From Pyrrhosoma nymphula (taxonomy: Eukaryota; Arthropoda; Insecta; Odonata; Coenagrionidae): DNA of 64,000 nt. Position numbers and translations under genes: made by a program. Where the stretch lies: contig OY754337.1 in the NCBI GenBank assembly GCA_963573305.1, forward strand, positions 74,413,094 to 74,477,093. The letters run 5' to 3'. Below are positions 1 through 11,195 of the stretch, piece after piece. The notes under the pieces were generated by a model. The model searched no databases, was not told where the DNA came from, and saw only the letters and a list, made by a program, of their open reading frames with translations. Every line of letters begins with the position of its first letter. Positions within the stretch are counted from its first letter, which is position 1.

Positions 1-545
1 AAACGGCTTTTTCCAAATACGAACTTTGAAACTTCAACTATGCCGCTTCAAACGTAGGATTTAATGATACGATGTAGAAAATCAGAGGTATGAAAATATT
101 CCATGAAACATGTAACTATGTAGAGTGAAATAAACGCTAAAGAAGTGTGAAGGAATGATAGACGTTTTGAAGTAAATAAAGAGTGTAGAAATGCGTATTG
201 AACTACATTAGTTTACGGCCAAATACAGAATTGAGAAGAATATTTTTAAAAATCATAATAGGAAAAAGACAGGTTAGTCCATTCCCTGTTCCGTATCAAG
301 AATACATAATTAAACCCTTATTCATAACACTGATAGAAGGTGAACAGAATATTACTCCTGACAATTTGTGTAGCAGCACACAATTTGCAAAGCATGTTAT
401 GTAAAACAATTAATCATTTCTGACTATCCGTGCTAATAAAAAGGAGCTTACTTTTCATTTATTTAGTAGTATCAAACATTTGGAGTGAAGGTAGTAATGT
501 ATTTCAATTTGGAGGAAATATTTCAGATTTTATCCTTGGGTCGTC
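1..545. other. AT-rich sequence, nothing recognised
   Basis: Only short random open frames occur here. I see no splice-flanked coding signal, no RNA gene and no terminal repeats. Confidence 0.5.
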
Positions 546-778
546 TATTCTAGTTTCACTCACTCAGTGATTCAACCCGAAGGTTGGTTTGGATAGTTGA
601 GGGTAGAGCTCAACCCGGACTAAGCCACGAGCGTGTGAATTTCACACATTCAGGGTAGGGGGGCCAGTTCCTTTCCCTGGGCCACCTCGCACTCCGAGGA
701 TTTTTTTGTTTGGGGGCGTTCAAAGGCTTCACCCGGAACCAAGCGCTCTACCCACTAGGTCACCACGTTCCTTCTATC
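546..778 (-). repeat. tRNA-derived SINE
   Basis: Read on the minus strand, the block starts near 776 with a tRNA-like head. It has an A-box-like TGACCTAGTGGGTAGAGCGC followed by a B-box-like TTTGAACGCCCC about 40 bases on. That spacing is typical of RNA polymerase III promoters in SINEs. The following GC-rich body, down to about 546, stands out from the AT-rich flanks. No intact tRNA fold or CCA end is present, so it is a SINE rather than a tRNA gene. The family is not identified. Confidence 0.55.
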
Positions 779-2404
779 CAATAATGGATTCTAGTTTAAA
801 AAAGAAATATTGTGTTCTTTGTCTACTCCTAAACTTGAAAGTAACTACGCCTCACGGTAAGGATTAACGTCAATCAAACTTGAGATGGAGTATTTTTATT
901 TCCGAAAAAGTGGAGCCTGAGGCGTTTTGGAAGGAATAAAATGAAATTCTTTTGCTCTTATTAATTCATTTTCAAAGACCATCAGTATTTTTAATATGCT
1001 GGAAGATAAAAATTTTAAATGCTGTAAAACGTTTTGCTAGAATTGTAATTATCGTTTCGGTCCTGTGAAAGTAAATTTTACAAAAAAATCTTTTTAATTT
1101 CAATTCCCACTATCAGAGAAATATTCATCAATAATGGCTTTTTAATTATTTTATTTCTATTTTTTTATGGATATAAATGGAAGTGAAAGTTTAGACAAAA
1201 CGTTTTAGCTACAGAAATCAAGTCATTGGCAAACTGTTATCCAAATAATTCTAACCCCTGAATCAATTTCCAAAAGAAAACCAGAATTTAAAGGATTGCT
1301 CTATGTAGACTGCTGACAGTCTTATAATATTTGCTACACTGCCATGCTTCGATCCTGCCTTTCACAATTGCTTACAAAAAGATTTTCTCTCTTAATTTAA
1401 TTTGGGATAAAAACTGTGATCAACCCCTCATGGGACAATCGCTGAGAGAAAAACGTATCTTTTAAAGTAGTCATGGGCTAAACGTCAGAGAACTCCCGAA
1501 AGAGTCGCTATTTGAATTCTGGAAAGAATACTAATCATAAAACGTAATGGACGTGAAATCATATAATGGACCCATACTCTCGAGACTAATTGACATTTAC
1601 GAACAGAAAAAGTGCATTGGTTCACCAATATTACAATATCTATTTCCAAATTGGTTTCATAACTCGTCAGGAGTCATTAAGAATATATGGCTCCATTTAT
1701 TCGCAGAAAGGCAGAAATATGCTCGTTTCGTTTTAATTTCAGTTTTCTATGGCTTAATTTACGTCATCATCAGTCAGTCATCAATGTGAAGATTATATCG
1801 TTGTAACTCTCCTCTCCCTTTTCATCTCGGCAAACCGACCCTCTCCTTGTTAATTCTTAATTTAGACCTTCATCCCTTTTTTTGCTTCATTCATAATATC
1901 TTTGGTTCTCCTGGTAAATTATTACCATTTATTTCTTTTCTAGTACTATTTTCAAGAGGTTTTTGTGTTACAGAACATGCACTTTAAAATTTCTACTTTG
2001 CAATAATTTATCTAAATTTCTTAACTTAACACTTCTTACGACTTTTTAACTGGTGAAGCTCCCCGTCCATTGATCTATTATTCATTCATAACACCAGATT
2101 CCCATAACTCCCATATTCCTATTCTCTGCAGCTTTTCTTGTGATAAAGTGCTTTCTTACTTCCAAGCTTAGTGCTTCTGACTGCATATAGATTCTACTTT
2201 TTTTAGAATGCCTTATTTTTCTACGCTATTCTGCTTACAATATATTTCTCTCTCCTATCATCACTTGTTATACGACTTCCCTGGCAGCAAATATTAACCT
2301 CTTGCCTTACATTCTATAGACCAAGTCTTCCGTGGTCGCTTTTTTCATCTGGATTTCTTTCACAAAGCATTATAATTAGTTTAGATTGTGAACAAGGTTA
2401 TTGT
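779..2404. other. AT-rich non-coding sequence
   Basis: This stretch is AT-rich with pyrimidine-rich patches. The 80-codon frame at 1547-1789 has no recognisable motif and no supporting splice context, so I treat it as chance. Confidence 0.4.
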
Positions 2405-2406
2405 AA

Positions 2407-2560
2407 ATGGTGCAAATGTCATGAGTTTAGTTCAAATAATATTTTTTTTTTAACTTTTGCCGACGTTTTGGATTTTTATTTATCTACAAATTTAATATTA
2501 TTATTTAATATTAATTATTTTTTTTATTATTTGACCTAAACTCATGACATTTGCACCATA
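2407..2560. repeat. inverted repeat with 35-bp arms
   Basis: The arms 2407-2441 and 2526-2560 are reverse complements with a single mismatch, separated by about 84 AT-rich bases. The spacer contains CGACGTTTTGG, resembling the CGACGTTTCGG-type ends of Penelope-like elements elsewhere in the window. It may therefore be an old PLE terminal hairpin or a small MITE. No target duplication was found. Confidence 0.6.
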
Positions 2561-3105
2561 CATAAAAATAGGTCGAGAATAAATAACATTTGAATTATTG
2601 TAAATAGTCAATAATTAAATTAATCATACGTTGTAATTCTCATACTTTGATTAATATCCTCCGGAAATTTTAGAGTGCAAATAGTGATAAGTTACGTGCG
2701 GCTCAAAGTAACTTAGCAGCTGGAGGTATTTCCCGATGCAAAAATAGTTGCACACTGAGGTCTCCCGACCTGTGGAATTGGCTTAATATGTCTCTCAAGA
2801 TTGTTATGTCCTCCTCATTCGTTTTTTGGGTCATTTCGTTCCTGGTTTTCTTAGACGCTTCTTCGTTCATTATTACGCTCGCCTGAATCTGCAGTTCAAA
2901 GCCGGGTTGTCCTCATGACCTCCTTTCAGATCCCCCTGAACTATTCGTCATTGGCACTGGATACTACCTTCCCTGGGCACTACCTGCTCTATTTTCACTG
3001 GGTTTATCATACTATAATTATACATCTTCACCACCGGTCAATTGTCTGGACACCAGCTTACGTGACCTCACTCTTGTTGGTGTTGAGACAATGACTCCCT
3101 TGCAT
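2561..3105. other. non-coding, nothing recognised
   Basis: Mixed-composition sequence without a supported gene or repeat boundary. Confidence 0.4.
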
Positions 3106-3110
3106 TAAAA

Positions 3111-3296
3111 CAGTGGATCTAAACCTTTCTGATGCCGCGATCCTTTAATACAGATCCTCACGTTGTGGTGAACCCCGGAAATATGGAAACCATCATAAGA
3201 CCATCGTAAATGTGTTTTCCGATGGTCATCGGTGACCCATGTGAATTGGTCATTCGACCCCCAATGGGGTCGCGAGCCACAGGTTGAGAACCGCTT
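3111..3296. mobile_element. hAT-like MITE
   Basis: The left end reads CAGTGGATCTAAACC. The right end reads GGTTGAGAACCGCTT, so reading inward from both sides gives variants of CAGTGGTTCTCAACC, a widespread hAT terminal sequence. The inner right part contains GGGGTCGCGAGCCACAG, also common in such elements. Similar TTGCATTA strings lie just outside both ends, but they do not abut the termini exactly, so the target duplication is uncertain. There is no transposase. Confidence 0.55.
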
Positions 3297-3890
3297 CATT
3301 GCATTACAACAAAGAGCATTCTACGTCGGTACTGTACCTCTTAAAATCTGTGCACATAGGGCTTCAAAGTATGTCAAACGTGGTTTATATAGACCATAGA
3401 GCGTCTTCAATCCTAGGTTTGACTCTTAACTGGTAGTTAAACAACAGCAGTATTTTTAATCATTAAAAGAGTAAAAAAACAGTTCAAAACAATTCAATGA
3501 AAAATATGTGCCCAGCAAAACAGGTTGCATGTTTTTAAATTAAACGGTGTGACATTAACACAGGAACAAGAATATATCAGCTGAGATAATATGCAGTGAT
3601 TACATAGAGTCATGTATGACAGTGTTCAATTTGACAATGTTATTAGCCTACTGGTTAAAGTGGTGTTGAATGTCATCATAGATAGTTGTACTATAAAATA
3701 ATTGGAAGTTCCTTAATCACCAATTCTAATACTTCACCTACACCCAACTTGAGTTTCCAAAACTGGTTGTCATCTACATGGTCTTTGTTTCTATCCACTA
3801 ATCGTTTATTAAAAACTATTAGAACCACTATTGTGGTATGCAATATCCACATTATGACCTCATTTCTTCCCTATTTCTTTTGCTGTAGGT
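3297..3890. other. AT-rich non-coding sequence
   Basis: No gene, RNA or repeat boundary is visible. The short plus-strand frame at 3686-3952 has no motif. Confidence 0.4.
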
Positions 3891-3891
3891 C

Positions 3892-4098
3892 AGCGGATAT
3901 CAACCAATGCTTGAGGGGCAAGTGCTTGGTTCTTTTGTGGTACGCGAAATAAGTTGCATAATGCCGGAAGTTGTTTTCTAGTATCGATAAGAGTATAAGT
4001 CAGGAAACATTTTATTACCTCTGGTGTACCCACTATTTTGGGAAATGGGTGGCTGAGGGAAACATTAATCATAAGGGACTGGAAACCGCTGCTCTATA
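3892..4098. mobile_element. possible hAT-like MITE remnant
   Basis: The left end CAGCGGATATCAACC and the right end GGAAACCGCTG are imperfect inverted versions of a CAGCGGTTTCC-type hAT terminus, about 207 bp apart. The flanking 8-mers do not match well, so the insertion is old or the ends are slightly misplaced. Overlapping short frames are incidental. Confidence 0.35.
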
Positions 4099-4342
4099 CT
4101 ATTCATCGGCAGCAAAAAGTAGGTATCGCTTCCTCCATGGTCATTTTCTGCGCACCACCAATGCTCGTGGAAGTTACCCCTCCGTATCACTTGCTTTGGA
4201 AATGTAGGATTAGTTCCTTTATTATTTGTTTTCATAATAAAAGTATTACATGAGGAGGCAGCAAAAAACTGACCTCATTTACTCCCGTAAGTTTAAGAGT
4301 AGGGTTAACCGCATAGTTATTGGCCATTTGGTATTTTGAAGA

Positions 4343-4694
4343 GAATTAAGTACAGTTGGACAAAATTAAAAATAATCAATGCTATAAATTTTGCTATCAT
4401 TATTATAACTTTTTTCCAACTGTACTCTTACTGTGATCTTCAAGATACCAAGTGGTCAATAACTATAGGGTGGCCGATAACTGTACGGCTTACCCTACAT
4501 CTTGTTGGATAGAGTGGAGAATTAAGTACAGTTGGAAAAAATTAACAATAATCAATGGTATAAATTTTGCTATCATTATTATAACTTTTTTCCAACTGTA
4601 CTCTTACTGTGCTCTTCAAGTTGCCAAGTGGCCAATAACTATAGGGTGGCCGATAACTGTACGGCTTACCCTACATCTTGTTGGATACAGTGGA
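4343..4694. repeat. two tandem copies of a 176-bp hairpin-bearing unit
   Basis: Copies at 4343-4518 and 4519-4694 are nearly identical. Each contains an inverted repeat, AGTACAGTTGGA facing TCCAACTGTACT, around an AT-rich core. Each also carries a shared tail with GGCCGATAACTGTACGG. Part of the tail also precedes the first copy. The unit looks like a palindromic MITE amplified in tandem. The overlapping open frames at 4452-4804 are by-products of the repeat. Confidence 0.8.
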
Positions 4695-4829
4695 GAATGG
4701 TGGTTGAAATGAGAGAAACCCAGTGTTGGTCTTTACGAAAGGGTCCAGAATTTAACCTTCCATCTGATGAACGGAGTGCTACAGTTTATGCACTGGAACC
4801 CTAGTATGGATCTGGATTCCTATTAAACA

Positions 4830-5212
4830 TTTCCTTCGTCGTAGTCGGAATTCAAATGCAGGCCCTCGCGATAGGAAACTCATAGGAATAAATTCCGTAA
4901 TACCCGACCAAATACATTATTGAGCCATTTATGAAACCAATAAATTTATCATATGCTTCTGCAACGCGTAGATATTGAACGAATGCTTTAAACCGGAGAT
5001 TTTATACATAATTTGGGTACATAGCCATTGCTTCTGCATCTTGGCTGTAAGTACCCATATCGTTCCAAAATGAAAAAAATACAGAACAATAGTCCCGGAT
5101 TCTCATCTGCCTTAAAAATTTTCTTCGTCATAGCCGGGATTCAAATGCAGACCTTCACAATGAATATCCAGAACTCTAACCACCACACCAACCCGATTAC
5201 CCACGTAATGGA
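4830..5212 (-). repeat. tRNA-derived SINE
   Basis: On the minus strand the head near 5205 contains TGGTGTGGTGGTTAGAG (A box) and, about 40 bases later, GCATTTGAATCCCGGC (B box). This is a good polymerase III pair. The body continues to about 4880. A second GAATTCAAATGCAGGCC head-like motif lies at the far end (4850-4870), so two units may be joined. The body recurs at 6895-6965 and 7553-7680. Confidence 0.65.
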
Positions 5213-5720
5213 GGAGATAGTTTCTCGGTTAAAGGTCTCCCCTAGCTACTAGCGAATCCTTTTGGCTGCTAGCATCGCCTTTGAGGGCGACAGGATTAAG
5301 TGGCAGTTAACGGAGGCGACCGCAAGTCGCTCCCAGGCACGGGCAGAGGGTGATTCCCGGTCGTTAGGACAGCAGCGGCGAGGGAAACCTCCGCGGGATA
5401 TACTTCTCGTGTTGTCTCCCTCGAGTGGCGGTTCGCCTTTTTGCGGTCGGGGGGCGACATCTCAGCCGTGGCGTCGTTGTTCTCCTCCGGGGGTTGTGCT
5501 AAGGGGTCACGAGACGGGAGAACAAAAGAGGTGCGGCGGGCGTCGTCCATCGACTGGGCGTCGCTTTAATAATGCCCTCCTCTGCCCAATCTCTCCGTTT
5601 CTCCACTCTCTCCTGTGGTCGAGGCAGGCTGTACGGTTTCTACTCCCCCCTACACCCCCCCCCCCGAGGAACGTTCGGGGGTTAGTTTTGAGGTGAGTAG
5701 GGAAAGGGTTAAAGGCAAGA
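5213..5720. other. GC-rich, CpG-containing block without recognisable gene
   Basis: Base composition shifts sharply to GC with many CpG sites. A 144-codon open frame (5262-5696, +) and an overlapping minus frame span it, but both translations are Arg/Pro/Ser-rich and match no family I know. It could be a promoter-type CpG island, a first exon or a GC-rich repeat. It lacks the Cys pattern expected of the upstream exon of the CRIM1-like gene. Confidence 0.3.
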
Positions 5721-5828
5721 AGGGATGAGAAAGAGGAGGGATTAGCAGGGTAACGGCTGGTTACACAAACATTGACCTACGGGATAGATAGCTGTGAGTC
5801 CCATAAAGTTATGGACATGATTACTAAA

Positions 5829-6595
5829 CTAAGGAGGTTCGGTGGTCTCACTCTACTTATGAGTATTCAATGAAACTTCCTGAAAGAATTATTAATATTG
5901 TTCTAAAGCTATCTGCAAATTTTCATAATTATTTGCCGAAGGTTTAATAAAGGCCGTTTTACTCGATGAAAGATTTTGTACAAACGAATGTACGTGAGAT
6001 TGTACGTTTGTCTCAACGAAATTAGAACAGGTTCTATTTCCCGTGCATGCGTTGAGAAATTCGCACAACCGTTCATACAGTTTGCCGCTTTACACGATAC
6101 ATTTTGCTTCATGGAAGAGTTCACGGAAGAGTTTGTACAAACAAATGTACCGTGTAAAACGGTCTTATGATATTTGATCGAGAATTGGGCACATAATTAC
6201 ACGGGTTCTATGTCTTTTCTTCTGCATCCTGCAAGTTATGCATCCACGTCAAGTACCATACTCGAGGTGCACATTTCAAATCGTCCGTAACGCGCGTGAG
6301 GCATTTCTTCAAGCGCTCGGGGTAAAAATCTGTTGTACAATTTACTATCGATGATATAAATTACTATGCATTGATATTAAGATATGGGTCTTTCTGATGA
6401 ATAAAGCCTTGCTTTCCCTTAATGACCCGTGTAATTTCATGCCCACTTCTTGTTCAAATATCTTAAGAAATCTGGGGCAAATAATTCTGAAAAAAACCAG
6501 GTAGCTTTAAGACAACAAAATTAATGTTTCCAGCAAGTTTCATCGAACTGTCTTAAGATGAGCGAAACCACCGAAACTCCTTAAGGTGCAGGAAC
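5829..6595. mobile_element. DNA-transposon MITE family 1, copy 1 (interrupted)
   Basis: The left end AAGGAGGTTCGGTGGT faces the right end ACCACCGAAACTCCTT. The interior aligns along its length with a second copy at 33557-34096, including shared strings such as CTTTCTGATGAATAAAGCC and CATGCCCACTTCT. Removing the nested element at 5952-6164 leaves about 554 bp, close to the 540 bp of copy 2. It is non-coding. The superfamily is not assigned. Confidence 0.75.
5952..6164. mobile_element. nested 213-bp MITE
   Basis: The ends GGCCGTTTTAC and GTAAAACGGTC are perfect inverted repeats. Subterminal TTTGTACAAACRAATGTAC strings occur near both ends. The block is absent from the otherwise alignable copy 2, which confirms it as an insertion. 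A clean target duplication could not be fixed by eye. Confidence 0.65.
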
Positions 6596-6894
6596 TTTCG
6601 CTTTCCTAGCTCATCCCCCAATAGCCATTACTTTGAATGCTTGATCTACTTTCCTACTGATGAATATAATTAATTTATTTTATTTTGTGTATTTAATGGC
6701 TTATGCACTCTATTTATAGTCACCATGAGTGAATAAACTCGTCTTTCGTCGCGTAATAACCTTTTTATCAAGTAATTAAGCCTCCAAGTGGCTCATTTGG
6801 TACCCTCCACGCGTTTACTTAAAGGACTCTCAGCATGGATATCAATCATTTCCAGGATGTCAGGCCTGATATCGTCAGTTTTCTCCGTAAAATC
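6596..6894. other. non-coding spacer
   Basis: AT-rich with no supported feature. Confidence 0.4.
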
Positions 6895-6965
6895 AAACCA
6901 AATACGTTAATAGACCATTTATGAAACCAATAAATGTATCATATGCTTCCGTAGAGCGTATATAT

Positions 6966-7552
6966 AATAATATAATAAGTTTATTACTTCCCAAAGCAAC
7001 ATTCACCAAAAAATCAAAGATTTCATACATACATTTTAGGAAGCTTTAGGTAGCCTCTAAGAACAACTGAGTTGCGGCTACCTTCACAGAAATCCATAGC
7101 TGCATATGTTCACAAGAACAATAAAAATCGATAATTTATAAATTCTAAAAAAGAAATAATTTATACTATACAGTTTTACGATGAGCCATACAGGATGAAT
7201 ACAATAAATACACGAAATTCACACTATAATATTAAATAAATAATCTACGCTGGGCTGAGTAAGTGACCATTCCAATGCTATTAGACGGAATTTAGTTTTT
7301 ATATTGTCCTTCATATTCACTGGTATCTTATTGCACACTTTAGGTCCCATGTTTAATAAGCATCTTTTAAAGAGAGTTTTGTTTGGTTTAATTGAAGGTA
7401 CGTAGAATTTAACTCGAAGATTATGTTGCGTTGTTTGAAAAAGTTTATGTCCATTTCTTAAAAGGACTTTATACATTTAAAAAAGTCTTAAGGGTAACAA
7501 TTTTAATGAAACAAATTAGGGGAACTAGTGGCAGTACTGAGATTTACCTGCA
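6966..7552 (-). mobile_element. 5'-truncated LINE, 3' end only
   Basis: This minus-strand insertion splits the SINE copy. Its 3' side (left) ends in an ATA/TAT-rich microsatellite-like tail, as seen in several non-LTR retrotransposons, and it includes the C-terminal coding relic at 7219-7476. A 5' truncation leaving only the tail is the usual product of incomplete target-primed reverse transcription. Confidence 0.55.
7219..7476 (-). pseudogene. LINE ORF2 C-terminal fragment
   Basis: The 85-residue translation contains LFKRCLLNMGPKVCNKIP. This fits the pattern found at the extreme C terminus of many Jockey/CR1-type LINE polyproteins: a basic stretch, then a G-x-x-x-x-N-x-[LI]-P core, then a K/F-rich helix. 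No reverse transcriptase motif is present because the copy is truncated. The Met start is internal to the original protein and has no meaning as a gene start. The clade is uncertain. Confidence 0.55.
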
Positions 7553-7680
7553 TAATGAACGAATTCTTTGACCCATAGATTTATGCGTAATTTGGATACA
7601 TATAAGTTACTTCTGAATCCGGCTTCAAGCACCCCTATCATTCCAAAATGGAAAAATACGGAACGAAGGTCCCAGGATAT

Positions 7681-8802
7681 TTTCTGCTTTGTTCAAGTAA
7701 CTCTCTGGTTTAAACGGTAATCGAGAAAGTTAGTGCATTTATCTATTTTACCCGTTAAAATGTCCCTTTTAAAAGCGTTTCCTTTCGGGGTTCGTATTTT
7801 TTAAAAACAGAATGGATGGCCTAAGATACAGCTATTTTGTTAATATATTCTATTTTCTCTGTCCTTCCTTACCGTACCAGCCTCGGTGGAATTCATGTAT
7901 TGACTTACCGATGCAAGTTCCCGGGACTCCTAATTGGAATTCTTCAAAAAATTTTACTACGTGCCTAATTATATAAAACATCGATTCATTTTGTGGTGAA
8001 TAATGCACTTTTATTTAGAACGTTAATGTTCTCACTAAGTTGTGTCAGTTCCCGTTATTTCCATATTTTACTCCATCGTGGAGGGTGAGCTTTTTTTTGC
8101 TTTTCACTTCAAGGTTTTTTATGCTTCGAAGCTGCAACTTCGTTTGATGATTATTGCTGGTAATACATGTTGATTACCAAGTAAATTTTATAAAAGAAAA
8201 ATACATAAGAGAAAAACAAACATTCGCAACTGCTTTAATGTTATAGATTAATAGCTTATTCTTTTTACTCGGCCATATGAAGATTCTCTTCCTCATTTGG
8301 ATGAATCTGTCGAGCAAGGGCACGAAAATGTCTTATCTTTGCTTAAAATATTGAAATTTTATTTTTTTCATTTTATTAAGAGATTTCGCGTTTAATTATC
8401 ATGAATCTTACTCCTAAATTACTTTTGTGTTTCCCACCAAAATATTATACCCTTTTGCCTTCACTGGTGTTTCACAGCATTCACTGGTGATATACAGATT
8501 TAAACATATGGGCGATCCTCCATCAATTTTGCTAAGTTTTTCAGCTTGTATTCCCCATTTTCTTTTAAACATATCCCTCACTTGGTTCTCAATCCGTTAC
8601 AAAAATGAAAAAAATATATCACTTCGCTTAGCGTCTTCCAGCAATGAATTTTGATTTTATATATCTGGCATCAGTGTTTTTATTTTAATAATTATTTTAA
8701 CCATCCAGCTGAAATATGTCTCCTCCTCCAACAATCTTGTTCTTTTCTGTCAACACTTCACTAGGGAACCAAGAACTTTAAAAATTGACCTACAAATTTG
8801 TC
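7681..8802. other. AT-rich non-coding sequence
   Basis: There are long A/T runs and only short random frames, with no repeat boundary I can defend. Confidence 0.4.
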
Positions 8803-10110
8803 AATAAATCTTACTAATATTATAAATGTGAAAGTTTGTATGTTTTTATGTTTGTTACTCAATCACGAAAACTCTACTGGACCGATTGAGCTGAAATGTG
8901 GCATGTAAAAAGAAAATATATCTATGGGTAATATAGGCTGTATTCAAAAGCGCTAAGGGTCCCCTATGACCCCCCAAAGGCCCCTCTGGTGGTCCATGCT
9001 AATAATTGGGTTCGGTGTAGTGGTTTAATTTTTTGCTTTTAAAAATTACTTTTACTCAAGATAGAGGACTGGTATTTTTTAAATGGATGGCTGAATAAAT
9101 GAAAATTCTAATTCTTTCAATCGATTTTCTTTTCTTCATAATTGTCTGAAAGACATTTTTTTGCTGAAAAATATCACATTTTTCTCTGAAATTAACAATA
9201 GAATATTTCCTTGACAACCAGAGATTTGATATTCAAGGGGTATTCACGCCTCTAGCATTTAAGTTTTCCTGCTGGCCCATGGTAGTACGTAGAAAGAAAA
9301 TCTGTATTAGAAGGGCCCAGTGTCCCAAGGGCCCCATGATAGATTGCTCCGGGAGGTAATCGATATATTCAATGCATATTTACATCAAGTACATTCTTCA
9401 ATGTCTATTCTCAAAGTAGCTGTCATAGGGACACTGCATGTATATGAGAGAACACTAATTTAGTAAACGATACACACAAAGGAATTAAACGTGCAAAATA
9501 TTTACGTGCAGTATATATAAACTGCATAAAATGCAGTAAAAATATATCAATCAACATGCGTATTAGAAAAAAGCGTAACCTTTCGAATGAATCCTATAAA
9601 ACAAGAGGAATGTCTTCTTTGCGAGAAACTTAGCCCTTGCAATAAAAACGACAAAGGTTAAACTTGGATGCTCAAAGATATGCCCACCAGCGATCTCGTG
9701 AGAATCTCCCCGTGGTGTTTCTCGGGCTACGCTAAGAACCGCACAAATTTTATCCTAAACCAACCTACGGAAAGGGTAATCAGCTACAAATATGGTTCAA
9801 ATATAGACCCATCTGTTCCGAAACCTCAACCTGTTTTAAGATGGCGCAAGTTATAATGACGTCACTACATTCTTCTTACCCGAAAGAAGAACGGAAATTT
9901 TGCTCAATTCACGACATCCGTGCATGAAAATCGACAAGTGCACGAAGAATCACCTTAGATTTTTTTATTTGGCTACCAAAACCAATGATTATGGCTACCC
10001 TTTATGCCGAAGGCGCAGTTAGTTTGATGGAGGATTCATAGGTCAAATATACATGGCTGCTGCTGCTGCAAATACTCCTTTTGGCGTTGTCAACCGCTGG
10101 CTTGATTTAT
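8803..10110 (-). mobile_element. interspersed repeat family R, copy A
   Basis: The reverse complement aligns over most of its length with 44900-46720 (copy B), and its outer half with 51700-52390 (copy C). The left end carries CTTACTAATATTATAAATG and a GACCGATTGAGCTGAAATG string, found at the ends of many insect Helitron-like and RTE-like repeats. It is non-coding. The family assignment is tentative. The frame at 9668-9856 is incidental. Confidence 0.7.
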
Positions 10111-10948
10111 TTAGATAGTCATCTTAATGCGGAGCCGCACTGTCTAATGTGCCGATATGTTTCCGATACTGCTCCAATTTCCATTAATGGGTTAGCAAAA
10201 TAATTTATAATATCTCCCTTAACAACCATGTTGACCAAACCCTGAACAAATTGGGGATCAGGTCGGTGTGGTGTCTTACTGTACCGAGGGTATAAGTTTT
10301 AAAACCAACAGTGGTGAATAATTTTAAATCCCGACTCCTACTGTAGGTATATAACATTTCTTTTAAGTGACTCCCGGGGATGTCTTCATTGAATTTGTCT
10401 TCAGTATATTTGGTTTGATCAAATAAAAATTATATCCTTATTAAAAATTTGAGTTTTTAAAGTTCAAGAAATGATTGGACGCTAATAGGTAAGTTATCAT
10501 GACGCCGGGATAAATATTATGTACTCTAGTGGGCAAGATTTATTTGTATATTAAATACTCGTTGTTAATTGCCCGTCGGTTGCTTATTCGTGCGATCAAG
10601 GTTTGACCGAAAACTAAGGCCATTTGCTCCATCAAGGTAGAAAGGGTGCTAAGGGAATGATTATTCGTGGAATGGAGAAAGGGTGGAGAGAAACCCGGCG
10701 TTGACATTAGCCTACCCTTGATGGATGGCGCCAAAAGGAAACACCCTTTAATGGAAAGAGTACTAAATTTGTAGTATTCTCCACGTTGCACCCACCGAAA
10801 CTCACTGCACCACCCGTTCAGTATGCCAATGAAAATCTCTGCTACTGTCGAGATGCGATCCCACATCATGTGGATACAAGTGCACCATCCGCCAAGCCTA
10901 ACTTAACCCCACCCTCAGTGTTCTTCAAGTTCTTTTGAGTCTCTAGAT
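10111..10948. other. non-coding; one unassigned frame
   Basis: A 109-codon minus frame (10540-10869) crosses a moderately GC-rich patch, but its translation resembles no family I know and no splice sites bracket it. No repeat ends are visible. Confidence 0.35.
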
Positions 10949-11195
10949 AGGTGATTACCAACCTTTTTACGTTTGCGGCACCCTTTAGACTGATGTTCTA
11001 ATATTGGGACACCCTTCTAATATTTTTTTAATTTTTAATATATTACTTAATTAAATTGGAATATTTATTGGTAAAATTTTACTTAACATTTTAATAATTA
11101 CTCACGCAAATTCATTTTATTAATTTAAGAAATTTAATAGTAAAATCACCAAACAACATATTATATGGTATAGTTTAGGTATAGTATACTACTGG

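Larger units (their letters stand above)
6895..7680 (-). repeat. SINE body split by a LINE insertion
   Basis: The halves 6895-6965 (with AAACCAATAAATGTATCATATGC) and 7553-7680 (with TCATTCCAAAATGGAAAAATACGG) align to consecutive parts of the SINE body at 4900-5100. The intervening 590 bp is foreign and carries a LINE C-terminal fragment. Confidence 0.6.

Noticed and set aside
5262..5696. 144-codon GC-rich frame as exon 1 of the CRIM1-like gene
   Set aside because: It lacks the Cys-rich IGFBP pattern and a signal peptide, and overlapping minus frames of similar quality exist.
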